A program made the translations under genes and the position numbers. A model generated the notes under the pieces. The model saw nothing but the letters and a program-made list of their open reading frames with translations. It was not told the DNA's origin and ran no database searches. This document shows positions 7,773 through 16,030 of a stretch of DNA of 23,478 bases, piece by piece. The stretch is from contig DAIDAH010000008.1 of NCBI GenBank assembly GCA_027310735.1, forward strand, positions 1 to 23,478, given 5' to 3'. The stretch is from Methylotenera sp. (GTDB lineage: Bacteria > Pseudomonadota > Gammaproteobacteria > Burkholderiales > Methylophilaceae). The first letter of the stretch is position 1. The number at the start of each line of letters is the position of its first letter.

Positions 7773-8750
7773 TCAGTTCCAAGCACTGCGTTGCATTGCT
7801 ATACCATGCGCACCATGTTCCCTAGCGATTGACAAGTCATTCGCTTGCAATCCGCCAAGCGCATAAACCGGCAACGAATAATCTGCTATCAACTCACTAA
7901 ACACATCCCACCCAAGTGGCTGCGCATCAGTATGACTCAGTGTTTTTTGTACTGGCGATAACACAACATAATCCAGACCTAATGACTCGGCATGTGCCAG
8001 TTCCTGACGGTTATGGCAAGAAGCTCCGTAGAGTTTTCCCTCAGGCTTAACTTTCAATTGCATAAGAGCACGTGAGGATAAATGCACGCCTACCATATCC
8101 AATGTTAGCGCAACATTCAAGTCAGAATTAACGAATACTTTGGCTTCGTATGGACTGGCGACCTCTACCACCCTTTCTATAAACAGAAATAGCTCTTCAG
8201 GTGAAAGCTGCTTTTCACGCACTTGAATCATCATCAAGCCATTATCCAAAGCGATTTTCAAGCGTTCAAAAAACAAGGCTTCGCCCAGTTCACTTAAATT
8301 TGTAATAGCATATATTGACGATAGACTAAGCGCACTGAGGATTGGCGCATTAGCTGGTAGCATTGGCGCAACCATGACCTTCTCGGGATTCTGCCAACTA
8401 ATGGTTTGCTTCTCAAGACCAAATGGCTCGCCATGCCACTCCACCACAATAAAAAAATGAAGTTTTACAGTTTTAGCTGGCGACTCTAATTTACCTTCCG
8501 CATCATACTTAGCCTCATAGTCATATGACCGTGTAAGCCACGGGTAAAAGGCTGTGACATCAATCCCAAGCTCTTCCTTTAACTCTCGCTTGAGCGCATG
8601 TTCTGGCGTTTCATTGACTTCAATCTTTCCTCCCGGGAACTCCCAGTAACCCGACCATGGCTTATCCACAGGGCGTTCAGCCAACAACACTAAACCGTTG
8701 TCGCGCTGGATAACGCCTACTGCGGCGTGCGTGATATTAGTATTAGACAA
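7773..8750 (-). CDS. Nudix hydrolase fused to a ThiE/TenI-like domain
   Basis: Two-domain protein of 325 residues. The N-terminal half is a MutT-type Nudix hydrolase, which in MutT removes 8-oxo-dGTP; the Nudix box is complete: G41, E47, R55-E56, E59-E60, G62. The C-terminal half (about 147-325) is a thiamine-phosphate-synthase/TenI-like TIM barrel: YAITN, MIQVREKQL, VFVNSD, GVHLSS, GASCHN, YVVLSPVQKTLSH and YALGGL. The C-terminal domain has the outline of the family, but whether it makes thiamine phosphate is unknown; related fusions are common beside argJ or secA in betaproteobacteria. It follows argJ by 12 nt on the same strand, so the two are probably co-transcribed. Confidence 0.9.
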   Translation of the reverse strand: MSNTNITHAAVGVIQRDNGLVLLAERPVDKPWSGYWEFPGGKIEVNETPEHALKRELKEELGIDVTAFYPWLTRSYDYEAKYDAEGKLESPAKTVKLHFFIVVEWHGEPFGLEKQTISWQNPEKVMVAPMLPANAPILSALSLSSIYAITNLSELGEALFFERLKIALDNGLMMIQVREKQLSPEELFLFIERVVEVASPYEAKVFVNSDLNVALTLDMVGVHLSSRALMQLKVKPEGKLYGASCHNRQELAHAESLGLDYVVLSPVQKTLSHTDAQPLGWDVFSELIADYSLPVYALGGLQANDLSIAREHGAHGIAMQRSAWN

Positions 8751-8762
8751 GGCGTTACTGTA

Positions 8763-9989
8763 TCAAGATCTGTAATCAGCATTAATTTTGACGTAATCAT
8801 AAGAAAAATCACACGTCCAAACTGTACAGGCAGCATCACCACGCGCCAACTCGACACACACCAAAATCTCTGACTCCTTCATCACCGCTGAGCCTTGTTC
8901 CTCTTGGTATGCAGCCGCCCTACCACCATTTTCAGCCACTAATACATCACCTAAATACAGCTTCAATGCATTCACATCCAACTGCTCAACACCGGCATAA
9001 CCAATCGCAGCCAGAATACGTCCCAAATTAGGATCTGATGCAAAAAATGCAGTTTTAACCAATGGAGAATGCGCAATGGCGTAAGCCACTTTACGACACT
9101 CATCCTCATCTCGACCACCTTGAACATTAATGGTCATGAATTTTGTCGCACCTTCACCATCACGCACAATAGCTTGTGCAAGTTCAATCGCCACATCTGT
9201 CAGCGCATCACGTAACGCGATAAAATCAGCGCTAAGTTCTGAGATTTCTGCATTTCCAGCCTGATTGGTTGCCACTATAATCAGACTATCGTTGGTTGAA
9301 GTGTCGCCATCCACAGTAATGCAATTAAATGATTTATTGACCGCATATTGAATGATGCTATCAAGCGCAGCTTGGCTAACCGCAGCATCAGTCGCAATAT
9401 AACCTAGCATGGTCGCCATGTTCGGATGAATCATGCCGGAACCTTTACTGATACCGGTCACCGTCACTTGCTGACCACCTAACGTAAGACTGCGTGAAGT
9501 GCCTTTTGCCACGATATCCGTAGTCATAATCGCTTCAGCCGCATTTAGCCAATTATCTTCGGTTAAATTAGCAATCGCCGCTGACAAGCCCGCAACCACT
9601 TTATCTGCTGGCAAAGGTTCTAAAATTACACCCGTTGAAAATGGCAGCACTTGCTCAGTTTTTAAATTCAGCGCCGCTGCCAAAGCATCACAGGTTAACT
9701 TTGCTCGATTGAGACCATCTTCACCTGTACCAGCATTCGCACAACCAGTATTCACCAGTAAAGCACGAATCGGCGAGCCGCTCGCTAAATGGGTTTTGCA
9801 TAACAATACCGGCGCGGCGCAAAATTGATTCTGCGTAAAGACTCCAACCACATGGCTGCCTTCTGCCAACGTCATCACCAGCACGTCTTTACGGTTGAGT
9901 TTACGTATAGCAGCTTCAGCAAAACCGAGCTTAACACCCTTTACAGGCAATAGTTTATGGGCAGTCGGCGCAGATAAATTTACAGGCAT
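8763..9989 (-). CDS. argJ: Bifunctional glutamate/ornithine acetyltransferase
   Basis: Transfers acetyl from N-acetylornithine to glutamate, and in bifunctional members also acetylates glutamate from acetyl-CoA, in the cyclic arginine pathway. The 408-residue precursor contains the self-cleavage site KGSGMIHPNMATML, with the cut expected between A192 and T193, leaving T193 as nucleophile of the beta chain. NTGCANAGTG at 80-89 lines the oxyanion region and DGEGATKF is present in the beta chain. Whether it is mono- or bifunctional cannot be read from the sequence. It lies just upstream of the Nudix/ThiE-like gene. Confidence 0.95.
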   Translation of the reverse strand: MPVNLSAPTAHKLLPVKGVKLGFAEAAIRKLNRKDVLVMTLAEGSHVVGVFTQNQFCAAPVLLCKTHLASGSPIRALLVNTGCANAGTGEDGLNRAKLTCDALAAALNLKTEQVLPFSTGVILEPLPADKVVAGLSAAIANLTEDNWLNAAEAIMTTDIVAKGTSRSLTLGGQQVTVTGISKGSGMIHPNMATMLGYIATDAAVSQAALDSIIQYAVNKSFNCITVDGDTSTNDSLIIVATNQAGNAEISELSADFIALRDALTDVAIELAQAIVRDGEGATKFMTINVQGGRDEDECRKVAYAIAHSPLVKTAFFASDPNLGRILAAIGYAGVEQLDVNALKLYLGDVLVAENGGRAAAYQEEQGSAVMKESEILVCVELARGDAACTVWTCDFSYDYVKINADYRS

Positions 9990-10118
9990 ATTGAATCAAC
10001 TTTGGCAATTTAGAGAGAAATAAATGGAATCAAAAAACACATGCAATTCTACCGGAATACAAAGAGTCTAGTCATGCAAGTGAAGAAATCGAAAAGCAAA
10101 TCAAGAGCCTTAAGACAA

Positions 10119-11510
10119 CTAGGCACGTCGCCAGATTGTACCTTGCGACGAATCTTCCAGCACGATTCCTACTTCAGCAAGCTCCTTACGAATACGGTCT
10201 GCTTCGGCGAAATTTTTCGCCTTTTTCGCTTCGTTACGTAACACAATCAGCGCATCCACATCAAATGTATTGCCCGAAACAACCTCAAGCGCTGGTGAAC
10301 TTTGCAAGTAGCTATTAGGTTCTCGCTGTAACAAACCCACTATCCCTGCCAAACCTCTTAACAATGCGGCCGTGTCTAATGAGCGCGTTTTATTTAACTC
10401 ATTCGCCAAATCAAATAACACCGCAAAGGCTTCTGGTGTATTAAAGTCATCATCCATTGCCGCCTTAAAACTTGCGGCTTGCGGCTGCTCCCAGTCAATA
10501 GCCGCATCAGGAATTGGCAATCCGCGTAATGAAGTATATAGACGCGTCAATGCTTGTTTAGCATCATCCAAGTGCTGGTCACTATAGTTAAGTGGACTAC
10601 GGTAATGTGCTCGCAAAATAAAGAAGCGCACGACTTCTGCATCGTATTTTTCCAGCACGGTACGAATCGTAAAGAAATTGCCTAAAGATTTAGACATTTT
10701 CTCATCGTCCACACGCACAAAACCATTGTGCATCCAGTAGTTCACCATCTGACAAGGTTTTCCATCATGACTATGTGCGGCTTCAGACTGTGCGATTTCA
10801 TTTTCATGATGCGGAAACTGTAAATCCTGACCACCACCATGAATATCAAACTGTTGCCCTAAATGATGTGAGCTCATGGCTGAGCATTCGATATGCCAAC
10901 CAGGGCGACCTTTACCCCATGGCGAATCCCAGCTAGGTTCATTGGGTTTTGCTGCTTTCCACAACACAAAATCCATCGGGTCTTTTTTATGCGTATCTAC
11001 TTCTACGCGTTCACCAGCTCGCAAGTCATCCAACGACTTTCCGGATAGCTTGCCGTAGCCTTCAAAATTATTCACCGCGTAATACACATCACCATTTGAA
11101 GCCGAATAAGCAAAGCCTTTATCGATTAGGGTAGCAATCATACTTAGCATGCCACCTACGAACTCTGTAGCTTTCGGCTCAATGTCTGGGCGTATCACGC
11201 CAAGTTTGGCGGAGTCTTCATCCATTGCATCGATAAAACGTTGCGTCAACTGTGCAATAGTTTCGTTATTTTCATTGGCTCGTTTAATAATTTTGTCATC
11301 AATATCCGTAATATTGCGCACGTAAGTTACATCGTACCCACTAGTGCGCAGCCAGCGATTGACCATATCAAACACTACCATCACGCGCGCATGACCTAAA
11401 TGGCAATAGTCATATACCGTCATCCCACATACATACATGCTCACTTTTCCAGCAACAATGGGCGTAAATACTTGCTTATCACGAGCGATGGTATTGTAAA
11501 TTTTTAACAT
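10119..11510 (-). CDS. cysS: Cysteinyl-tRNA synthetase
   Basis: Class I synthetase that attaches cysteine to tRNA-Cys. The 463 residues fit the family. The HIGH box is HLGH at 37-40 and the KMSKS box at 271-275. The zinc ligands known in the E. coli enzyme are all present at the same numbering: C28, C209, H234 and E238. The C-terminal anticodon-binding part includes RNEAKKAKNFAEADRIRKEL. It is divergent from the TPR gene, with overlapping candidate promoters between them. Confidence 0.97.
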   Translation of the reverse strand: MLKIYNTIARDKQVFTPIVAGKVSMYVCGMTVYDYCHLGHARVMVVFDMVNRWLRTSGYDVTYVRNITDIDDKIIKRANENNETIAQLTQRFIDAMDEDSAKLGVIRPDIEPKATEFVGGMLSMIATLIDKGFAYSASNGDVYYAVNNFEGYGKLSGKSLDDLRAGERVEVDTHKKDPMDFVLWKAAKPNEPSWDSPWGKGRPGWHIECSAMSSHHLGQQFDIHGGGQDLQFPHHENEIAQSEAAHSHDGKPCQMVNYWMHNGFVRVDDEKMSKSLGNFFTIRTVLEKYDAEVVRFFILRAHYRSPLNYSDQHLDDAKQALTRLYTSLRGLPIPDAAIDWEQPQAASFKAAMDDDFNTPEAFAVLFDLANELNKTRSLDTAALLRGLAGIVGLLQREPNSYLQSSPALEVVSGNTFDVDALIVLRNEAKKAKNFAEADRIRKELAEVGIVLEDSSQGTIWRRA

Positions 11511-11530
11511 AATTTAATAGGTGAATGATT

Positions 11531-11559
11531 TTTAAAGTGTTGAAAACACAAAGTGTTAA
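11531..11559 (-). promoter_or_regulatory. Candidate cysS promoter
   Basis: Minus-strand TTAACA (11559-11554) and TTTAAA (11536-11531) are 17 bp apart, about 20 nt before the cysS ATG. It overlaps the candidate promoter of the divergent TPR gene and the alternating GTGTT/AACAC repeat. Confidence 0.4.
11537..11557. repeat. Three alternating complementary arms, GTGTT/AACAC/GTGTT
   Basis: GTGTT (11537-11541), AACAC (11545-11549) and GTGTT (11553-11557) are separated by GAA and AAA. The middle arm can pair with either outer arm, giving two exclusive short hairpins or two overlapping half-site pairs. It sits within both candidate promoters of the cysS/TPR divergent region. The arms are only 5 bp, so chance is a real alternative. 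Confidence 0.45.
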
Positions 11560-11569
11560 CTCGTAAAAT
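11540..11569 (+). promoter_or_regulatory. Candidate promoter of the TPR-ldt pair
   Basis: TTGAAA (11540-11545) and TAAAAT (11564-11569) are 18 bp apart, predicting a leader of roughly 110 nt before the ATG at 11686. Confidence 0.4.
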
Positions 11570-11685
11570 AGGATAAAGGGCAGTTTAGCGAAATATATTG
11601 CCTTAAACCTAAATGAGCTATTGGAGGTTACTTAGGCTATTGATAGAATTGCGTTTTATCTTGCTCACCCAAAAAGTATATCACA

Positions 11686-12708
11686 ATGAATAATTTTATT
11701 GCGTCACTCGCGCCTTCCATAACAAGGTTTGCGTGGATTTTATCAGCAAGTTTACTATTCTCTCCTGCACATGCAGATGAGCTAAAAGATATTTCACAAA
11801 TGGCAGAACACGGTCAAGGCGCGGCAGCATTAGATAAGGTGAACGTATATATTGCTGCCAACCCAAAAAACGCACAGGCTTTGTTTATGAAAGGCGTTTT
11901 CTTAGCCGAACAAGGTCGTCGTGATGAAGCAATCAGAACCTTCACCGACATCACTGAGAAATTCCCGAACCTACCTGAACCATATAACAACCTAGCAGTG
12001 CTATACGCTGACCAAGGCCAATTTGATAAGGCTAGAAAAGCACTTGAAACCGCAATAAAAACGCATCCAAGCTACGCAACTGCACATGAAAACCTTGGTG
12101 ACATTTACGCTCGCATGGCTTCAGAAGCTTACGACAAGGCATTGCAACTTGACACTGGCAACACTCGTGCGCAAAGCAAGCTATTGATGATTAAAGACAT
12201 TTTTGTCGCGGGTAGCAAACCCGCAGCGCAGCCAACTACAACCCAGCCAAAAGAACCAGTAAAGGTGGCTAATGTAGCAACTCACGCCACAGAGACGAAA
12301 CCTACCGAGACCAAAAAGGCTGATGCAACGCCGCCAGAGAAAGTAGTCGTTGATACGACAAAAACAATGAATGAAGCTTTAACCAACGCAGTTAACAACT
12401 GGTCACAAGCATGGGCATCAAAAAATCTTGATGAATACTTCGCAAGTTACGGCGCCAACTTCCAGCCAGCACAAGGCGAAAGCAGAAAATCATGGGAGGC
12501 ACAGCGCCGCGAACGTATTACCAGACCATCTAAAATTAACATTGAACTGTCAAACATGAGTATTGACTCTGTAGACAGCAATAATGCCAAAGTGCGTTTT
12601 AAACAACAATATCGTGCCGATGGCAAGCCAATCCGCACAACTAAGACTCTCATCATGAAAAAAGCCGGTGACAACTGGTTTATTGAGCAAGAGATTGCAA
12701 GCCATTAA
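11686..12708 (+). CDS. Secreted TPR protein with NTF2-like C-terminal domain
   Basis: A 340-residue exported protein. A signal peptide ends at AHA (28-30). Tetratricopeptide repeats follow at about 35-165: ALFMKGVFLAEQGRRDEAI, YNNLAVLYADQGQFDKA and ATAHENLGDIYARM. A linker rich in Thr, Lys, Pro and Ala covers about 176-225. The C-terminal domain (about 228-340) has W239, W243, Y251, W270, R277, SKINIELS and VRFKQQY, resembling NTF2/SnoaL-like domains. Nearly the same pattern ends the next gene, an L,D-transpeptidase 18 nt downstream, so the two are likely co-transcribed and may act together on the cell wall. Its exact role is unknown. No Shine-Dalgarno is visible before the ATG. Confidence 0.85.
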   Translation: MNNFIASLAPSITRFAWILSASLLFSPAHADELKDISQMAEHGQGAAALDKVNVYIAANPKNAQALFMKGVFLAEQGRRDEAIRTFTDITEKFPNLPEPYNNLAVLYADQGQFDKARKALETAIKTHPSYATAHENLGDIYARMASEAYDKALQLDTGNTRAQSKLLMIKDIFVAGSKPAAQPTTTQPKEPVKVANVATHATETKPTETKKADATPPEKVVVDTTKTMNEALTNAVNNWSQAWASKNLDEYFASYGANFQPAQGESRKSWEAQRRERITRPSKINIELSNMSIDSVDSNNAKVRFKQQYRADGKPIRTTKTLIMKKAGDNWFIEQEIASH

Positions 12709-12726
12709 TTAGGATTTTTTGATTAA

Positions 12727-13968
12727 GTGATCTCAGCAAATAAAGGTTTAACATACGCGCTTCTGGCAGTTATTACACTATTGCCATGGAATGCCACGGC
12801 AGTAAATCGCTTCAGCTTTAGCAATTTATTGCCGCAACCTACGTTTAATAATGCAGTAAGTTATGCCAGTGACATTGCAGAAAGTTTACTTGTCAAAAGT
12901 TTGCTAGAGATCACGCAAGGTAAGAATCAGCAAGCTCTAGATACAATTAACGAACTGTTGCGCAACACCCCCAACTTCAAACTTGCCCACTTAGTTCGCG
13001 GTGATCTACTAATGGCGCAAGGCAAATATTTACAAGCTTTCGGAAGCCCCGATAACAACCCAAGCGATGCCATTAAGGATTTGCAAAACGAAGCTCAGGT
13101 ACGTATTGAACGTTACCTATCACATAAAAATACAGAAAAACTTCCTGACCTTTTATTGTCACCAAGCGAGCAACAAGATCACGTGATCGTCGTTGATACA
13201 GATAAATCACGTTTGTATCTATATAAAAACAATGGTGAAAATTTAAGTTACGTAGCCGACTATTACATTACTGTTGGCAAAAATGGTGTTGAGAAAAAAA
13301 CTGAAGGTGACAAGCGCACTCCTATTGGCGTTTATTTTGCCAAGCAAAAAATAACACGACCTCTCGCCGATATGTATGGCGATGGTGCCTATCCTCTCAA
13401 CTACCCTAACGAATGGGATATTCAACACAAGAGAAGCGGATCTGGCATTTGGTTACATGGCACACCAAGTAGCACTTATAGCCGACCACCACACGCTAGT
13501 GACGGTTGTGTAGTTTTGACCAATGAAGATTTAAAGTCGCTCGCTCCGATTCTGCAAACTGGCAAAACGCCAGTGATTATTGCAAACAATCTGAAGTGGC
13601 TTGATAGTAACAACACCTCATCTGAGAAACTAGCATTAAACGAGGCCATTAATAGCTGGGTGAATGATTGGAAGTCTCAAGACACAGCAAAATATCTGGC
13701 ACATTACTCTCAAGACTTTTCCAGTAACGGCATTAACTATCAACAATGGGCAGAGCACAAATACCGCGTACAGGCCAGTAAGTCTAAAATAGACATTTCA
13801 CTGTCTGAAATTAGTATGTTTGCTTACCCTGATACTGAAAAGAACTTGGTTGTCGTAGATTTTATCCAGAGCTACAGTAGCCCAACACTAAGCAATAAAA
13901 TGCAGAAGCGTCAGTATTGGATTCAAGAGAACAATACCTGGAAAATCATCTACGAAGGCTCTGCTTAG
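12727..13968 (+). CDS. L,D-transpeptidase (YkuD) with NTF2-like C-terminal domain
   Basis: Periplasmic cysteine transpeptidase that in this family forms 3-3 crosslinks in peptidoglycan or attaches proteins to it. The 413 residues start at a GTG with AGGA upstream. An N-terminal hydrophobic segment (about 8-25, ending NATA) is a probable signal peptide. A helical TPR-like stretch (about 50-130) precedes the YkuD domain (about 152-287), where H244 in WLHGTP and C261 in ASDGCVVL form the catalytic pair. Asp replaces the common His in the S-H-G-C motif, a variation that I believe also occurs in other family members. The C-terminal domain (about 301-413) resembles that of the preceding TPR protein (W311, W315, Y323, SKIDISLS). 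The transcript ends at a strong terminator overlapping the stop codon. Confidence 0.92.
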   Translation: MISANKGLTYALLAVITLLPWNATAVNRFSFSNLLPQPTFNNAVSYASDIAESLLVKSLLEITQGKNQQALDTINELLRNTPNFKLAHLVRGDLLMAQGKYLQAFGSPDNNPSDAIKDLQNEAQVRIERYLSHKNTEKLPDLLLSPSEQQDHVIVVDTDKSRLYLYKNNGENLSYVADYYITVGKNGVEKKTEGDKRTPIGVYFAKQKITRPLADMYGDGAYPLNYPNEWDIQHKRSGSGIWLHGTPSSTYSRPPHASDGCVVLTNEDLKSLAPILQTGKTPVIIANNLKWLDSNNTSSEKLALNEAINSWVNDWKSQDTAKYLAHYSQDFSSNGINYQQWAEHKYRVQASKSKIDISLSEISMFAYPDTEKNLVVVDFIQSYSSPTLSNKMQKRQYWIQENNTWKIIYEGSA

Positions 13969-13990
13969 CTATAAATCAGAGCCCATTTTT
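13957..13990 (+). terminator. Rho-independent terminator after the L,D-transpeptidase
   Basis: GGCTCTG (13957-13963) and CAGAGCC (13977-13983) form a perfect 7-bp stem around a 13-nt loop that contains the stop codon, followed by CATTTTT. It separates the TPR-ldt pair from ppiA. Confidence 0.8.
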
Positions 13991-14045
13991 ATCACTAAGC
14001 TTATACCTTAGTTGGCTGTATATTTTTTAAACTTTAAGGGAAATC

Positions 14046-14621
14046 ATGCGTAAACTTTATACATTCCTGCTACTGGCACTTTTAAGCAGTTCAGCACTTA
14101 TTAGTCAGTCTGCATTTGCGGCTAATCCGCTACTGGTGATTGAGACCAATCATGGCAACATCGTTGTAGAACTCTACCCGGAAAAAGCACCTAAAACTGT
14201 GGCCAATTTCATGCAGTATGTAAACTCTGGATTTTATAAAGACACCATTTTTCATCGTGTAATCAATCGCTTTATGATTCAAGGTGGCGGATTTACTGCT
14301 GACATGACAGAGAAAAAAACACGTGCTCCAGTAATTAACGAGGCAGGAAATGGTTTGCTAAATGAAGTGGGAACACTGGCAATGGCAAGAACTTCAGACC
14401 CGGACTCAGCAACTGCACAATTTTTCATCAACCTAGAAAATAACCAATTTCTAAACTATCAAAGCCCTGCACCTGAGTTGATTGGCTACTGTGTATTCGG
14501 CAGGGTGTTAAAAGGGATGGATGTTGTACGTGATATTGCGGCTACACCAACCGGCTTTTCAGGCCAGTTTAGCGATGTGCCAAAATCTCCAATAGTCATT
14601 AATCAAATCAAGCCAATGTAG
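14046..14621 (+). CDS. ppiA: Periplasmic peptidyl-prolyl isomerase, cyclophilin type
   Basis: Catalyses cis-trans isomerisation at Xaa-Pro bonds. A signal peptide with a hydrophobic core ends at AFA (23-25), so the 191-residue product should be exported. The cyclophilin core contains FHRVINRFMIQGGGF (69-83, catalytic R71), and ATAQFFINL (122-130). AAGGGA precedes the ATG. It is followed by a cytoplasmic paralogue, ppiB, an arrangement typical of betaproteobacteria. It is assigned as PpiA by its signal peptide. Confidence 0.92.
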   Translation: MRKLYTFLLLALLSSSALISQSAFAANPLLVIETNHGNIVVELYPEKAPKTVANFMQYVNSGFYKDTIFHRVINRFMIQGGGFTADMTEKKTRAPVINEAGNGLLNEVGTLAMARTSDPDSATAQFFINLENNQFLNYQSPAPELIGYCVFGRVLKGMDVVRDIAATPTGFSGQFSDVPKSPIVINQIKPM

Positions 14622-14671
14622 ACGGCACTCAAGCATTTTCATTTCAATTACTTTTTTATTAAGGATACCTT

Positions 14672-15163
14672 GTGGTTAAATTACTCACGAATTTTGGCGA
14701 AATTACTCTTGAACTTGACGCGGAAAAAGCGCCAATTACAACGGCTAATTTCTTACAGTATGTAGACAATGGCTTTTATGATGGCACTATATTTCACCGC
14801 GTAATTAGCAACTTCATGATTCAAGGTGGTGGCTTTGATGCATCTATGAACCAAAAAGAAACAGCAGCTGAAATCAAAAATGAAGCAGACAATGGCCTAG
14901 CGAATGATAAATATACCATCGCTATGGCACGCACTTCTGCACCTCATTCAGCAAGTAGTCAGTTCTTTATCAATGCCACTAACAACGACTTTCTTAACTA
15001 TACATCACCAACTGGCAGCGGTTGGGGTTACTGTGTTTTTGGCAAAGTAACGGCTGGCATGGATGTCGTGGACAAAATCAGACAAGTAGCTACAACTAAT
15101 CGCAAAGGCCATCAAGACGTGCCTGTTGAAAACGTTGTGATTGAAAAGGCGACGCGCTGCTAA
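14672..15163 (+). CDS. ppiB: Cytoplasmic peptidyl-prolyl isomerase, cyclophilin type
   Basis: A 163-residue cyclophilin without a signal peptide. FHRVISNFMIQGGGF (41-55) and SASSQFFIN (93-101) are the catalytic signatures, closely matching ppiA next door. The start is a GTG with AAGGA 6 nt upstream. It lies between ppiA and lpxH on the same strand, 50 nt after the first and 18 nt before the second. Confidence 0.95.
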   Translation: MVKLLTNFGEITLELDAEKAPITTANFLQYVDNGFYDGTIFHRVISNFMIQGGGFDASMNQKETAAEIKNEADNGLANDKYTIAMARTSAPHSASSQFFINATNNDFLNYTSPTGSGWGYCVFGKVTAGMDVVDKIRQVATTNRKGHQDVPVENVVIEKATRC

Positions 15164-15177
15164 ATCCATGCATTAGC

Positions 15178-15217
15178 ATGAGTGACCTCAGAGATAAATC
15201 AAATTCAGCCCCCCCCC
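15178..15217 (+). repeat. Nine-C tract at the start of lpxH with two overlapping starts
   Basis: Nine consecutive C occupy 15209-15217, inside the coding start of lpxH. An ATG at 15178 and a GTG at 15182 overlap as ATGAGTG. From the ATG the frame runs into TGA after 15 codons; only the GTG is in frame with LpxH. Loss of one C (or gain of two) would put the ATG in frame with LpxH instead. Homopolymer runs are prone to slippage in replication and in sequencing, so this may be a phase-variable switch, a strain mutation or a sequence error. Confidence 0.8.
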
Positions 15218-16003
15218 AAGCTTGACACATTTATCTCTGAATCAATCATCTCCAAGGACTCTCCTATCTCAGACTTAATCAAACCTGACTTATTTATTTC
15301 CGACTTGCATTTATGTGCGAGCCGTCCTCATATCACTGCTGCATTTCTGCATTTTCTACAAACATCCGCAACTCATGCCCATGCGCTTTATATTTTGGGT
15401 GATCTATTTGAATACTGGATTGGTGACGATGATATAGAAGATGCTCACATTACCCCAATTATTGCCGACTTGCGCTCTTTAGCTGAAGCTGGGGTAAATG
15501 TATACTTCATGCATGGTAATCGAGATTTCCTAATAGCGGACCGCTTTTGTAACGCTACAAAAATCAGCTTACTGCAAGATCCAACCTTGATTAACTTACA
15601 TGGCAAGAGAGTGCTCTTAAGTCATGGAGATGCGCTGTGCACCGATGATACGGCATATCAAACATTTCGCCATCAAGTAAGAAATCAACAATGGCAAGAG
15701 CATTTTTTAAGCCAATCATTACAGTCACGCAGGCATCAAGTTGAGAACATAAGAATGCGAAGTGAACAAGAGAAATCAACAAAATCAGCAGAAATCATGG
15801 ATATTAACCAAGCGGCTTTAGCGGAGCTGCTCGCCGATTATGATTACCCGGAAATCATCATTCATGGCCATACCCACAGACCACATCAACACCATCTCCA
15901 GCTAGATAATCACGTCATCACGCGCTGGGTGCTGGGTGATTGGTATGAGCAAGGCAGCTATTTAGCTTGTGACGAGAATGGGTTTAAATCGGTAAATCTA
16001 TAA
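15182..16003 (+). CDS. lpxH: UDP-2,3-diacylglucosamine hydrolase
   Basis: Removes UMP from UDP-2,3-diacylglucosamine to give lipid X in lipid A synthesis, at the inner face of the inner membrane. Calcineurin-like metal motifs are all present: D41 and H43 in DLHL, GDLFEYWIGDD (D74), GNRDF (112-116), H148-G149-D150 and GHTHRP (229-234). The conserved domain begins near residue 36, so the first 35 residues are an extra, polar leader without family resemblance, making the 273-residue product longer than the usual ~240. No in-frame ATG exists between the GTG and the first conserved motif. The leader contains the nine-C tract. No Shine-Dalgarno is visible; coupling to ppiB is likely. Confidence 0.92.
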   Translation: MTSEINQIQPPPKLDTFISESIISKDSPISDLIKPDLFISDLHLCASRPHITAAFLHFLQTSATHAHALYILGDLFEYWIGDDDIEDAHITPIIADLRSLAEAGVNVYFMHGNRDFLIADRFCNATKISLLQDPTLINLHGKRVLLSHGDALCTDDTAYQTFRHQVRNQQWQEHFLSQSLQSRRHQVENIRMRSEQEKSTKSAEIMDINQAALAELLADYDYPEIIIHGHTHRPHQHHLQLDNHVITRWVLGDWYEQGSYLACDENGFKSVNL

Positions 16004-16006
16004 GTA

Positions 16007-16026
16007 AAAAGGCGTGAATAAACGCT
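16007..16026 (-). terminator. Weak terminator candidate after the HD-GYP gene
   Basis: On the minus strand a short GCGT/ACGC stem with a 6-nt loop is followed by CTTTTTAC in the 27 nt between lpxH and the convergent HD-GYP gene. The stem is only 4-5 bp, so confidence is low. Confidence 0.3.
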
Positions 16027-16030
16027 TCAA

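Noticed and set aside
9499..9828. A 109-codon plus-strand frame inside argJ
   Set aside because: Antisense shadow of a well-supported gene; no family match or ribosome site.
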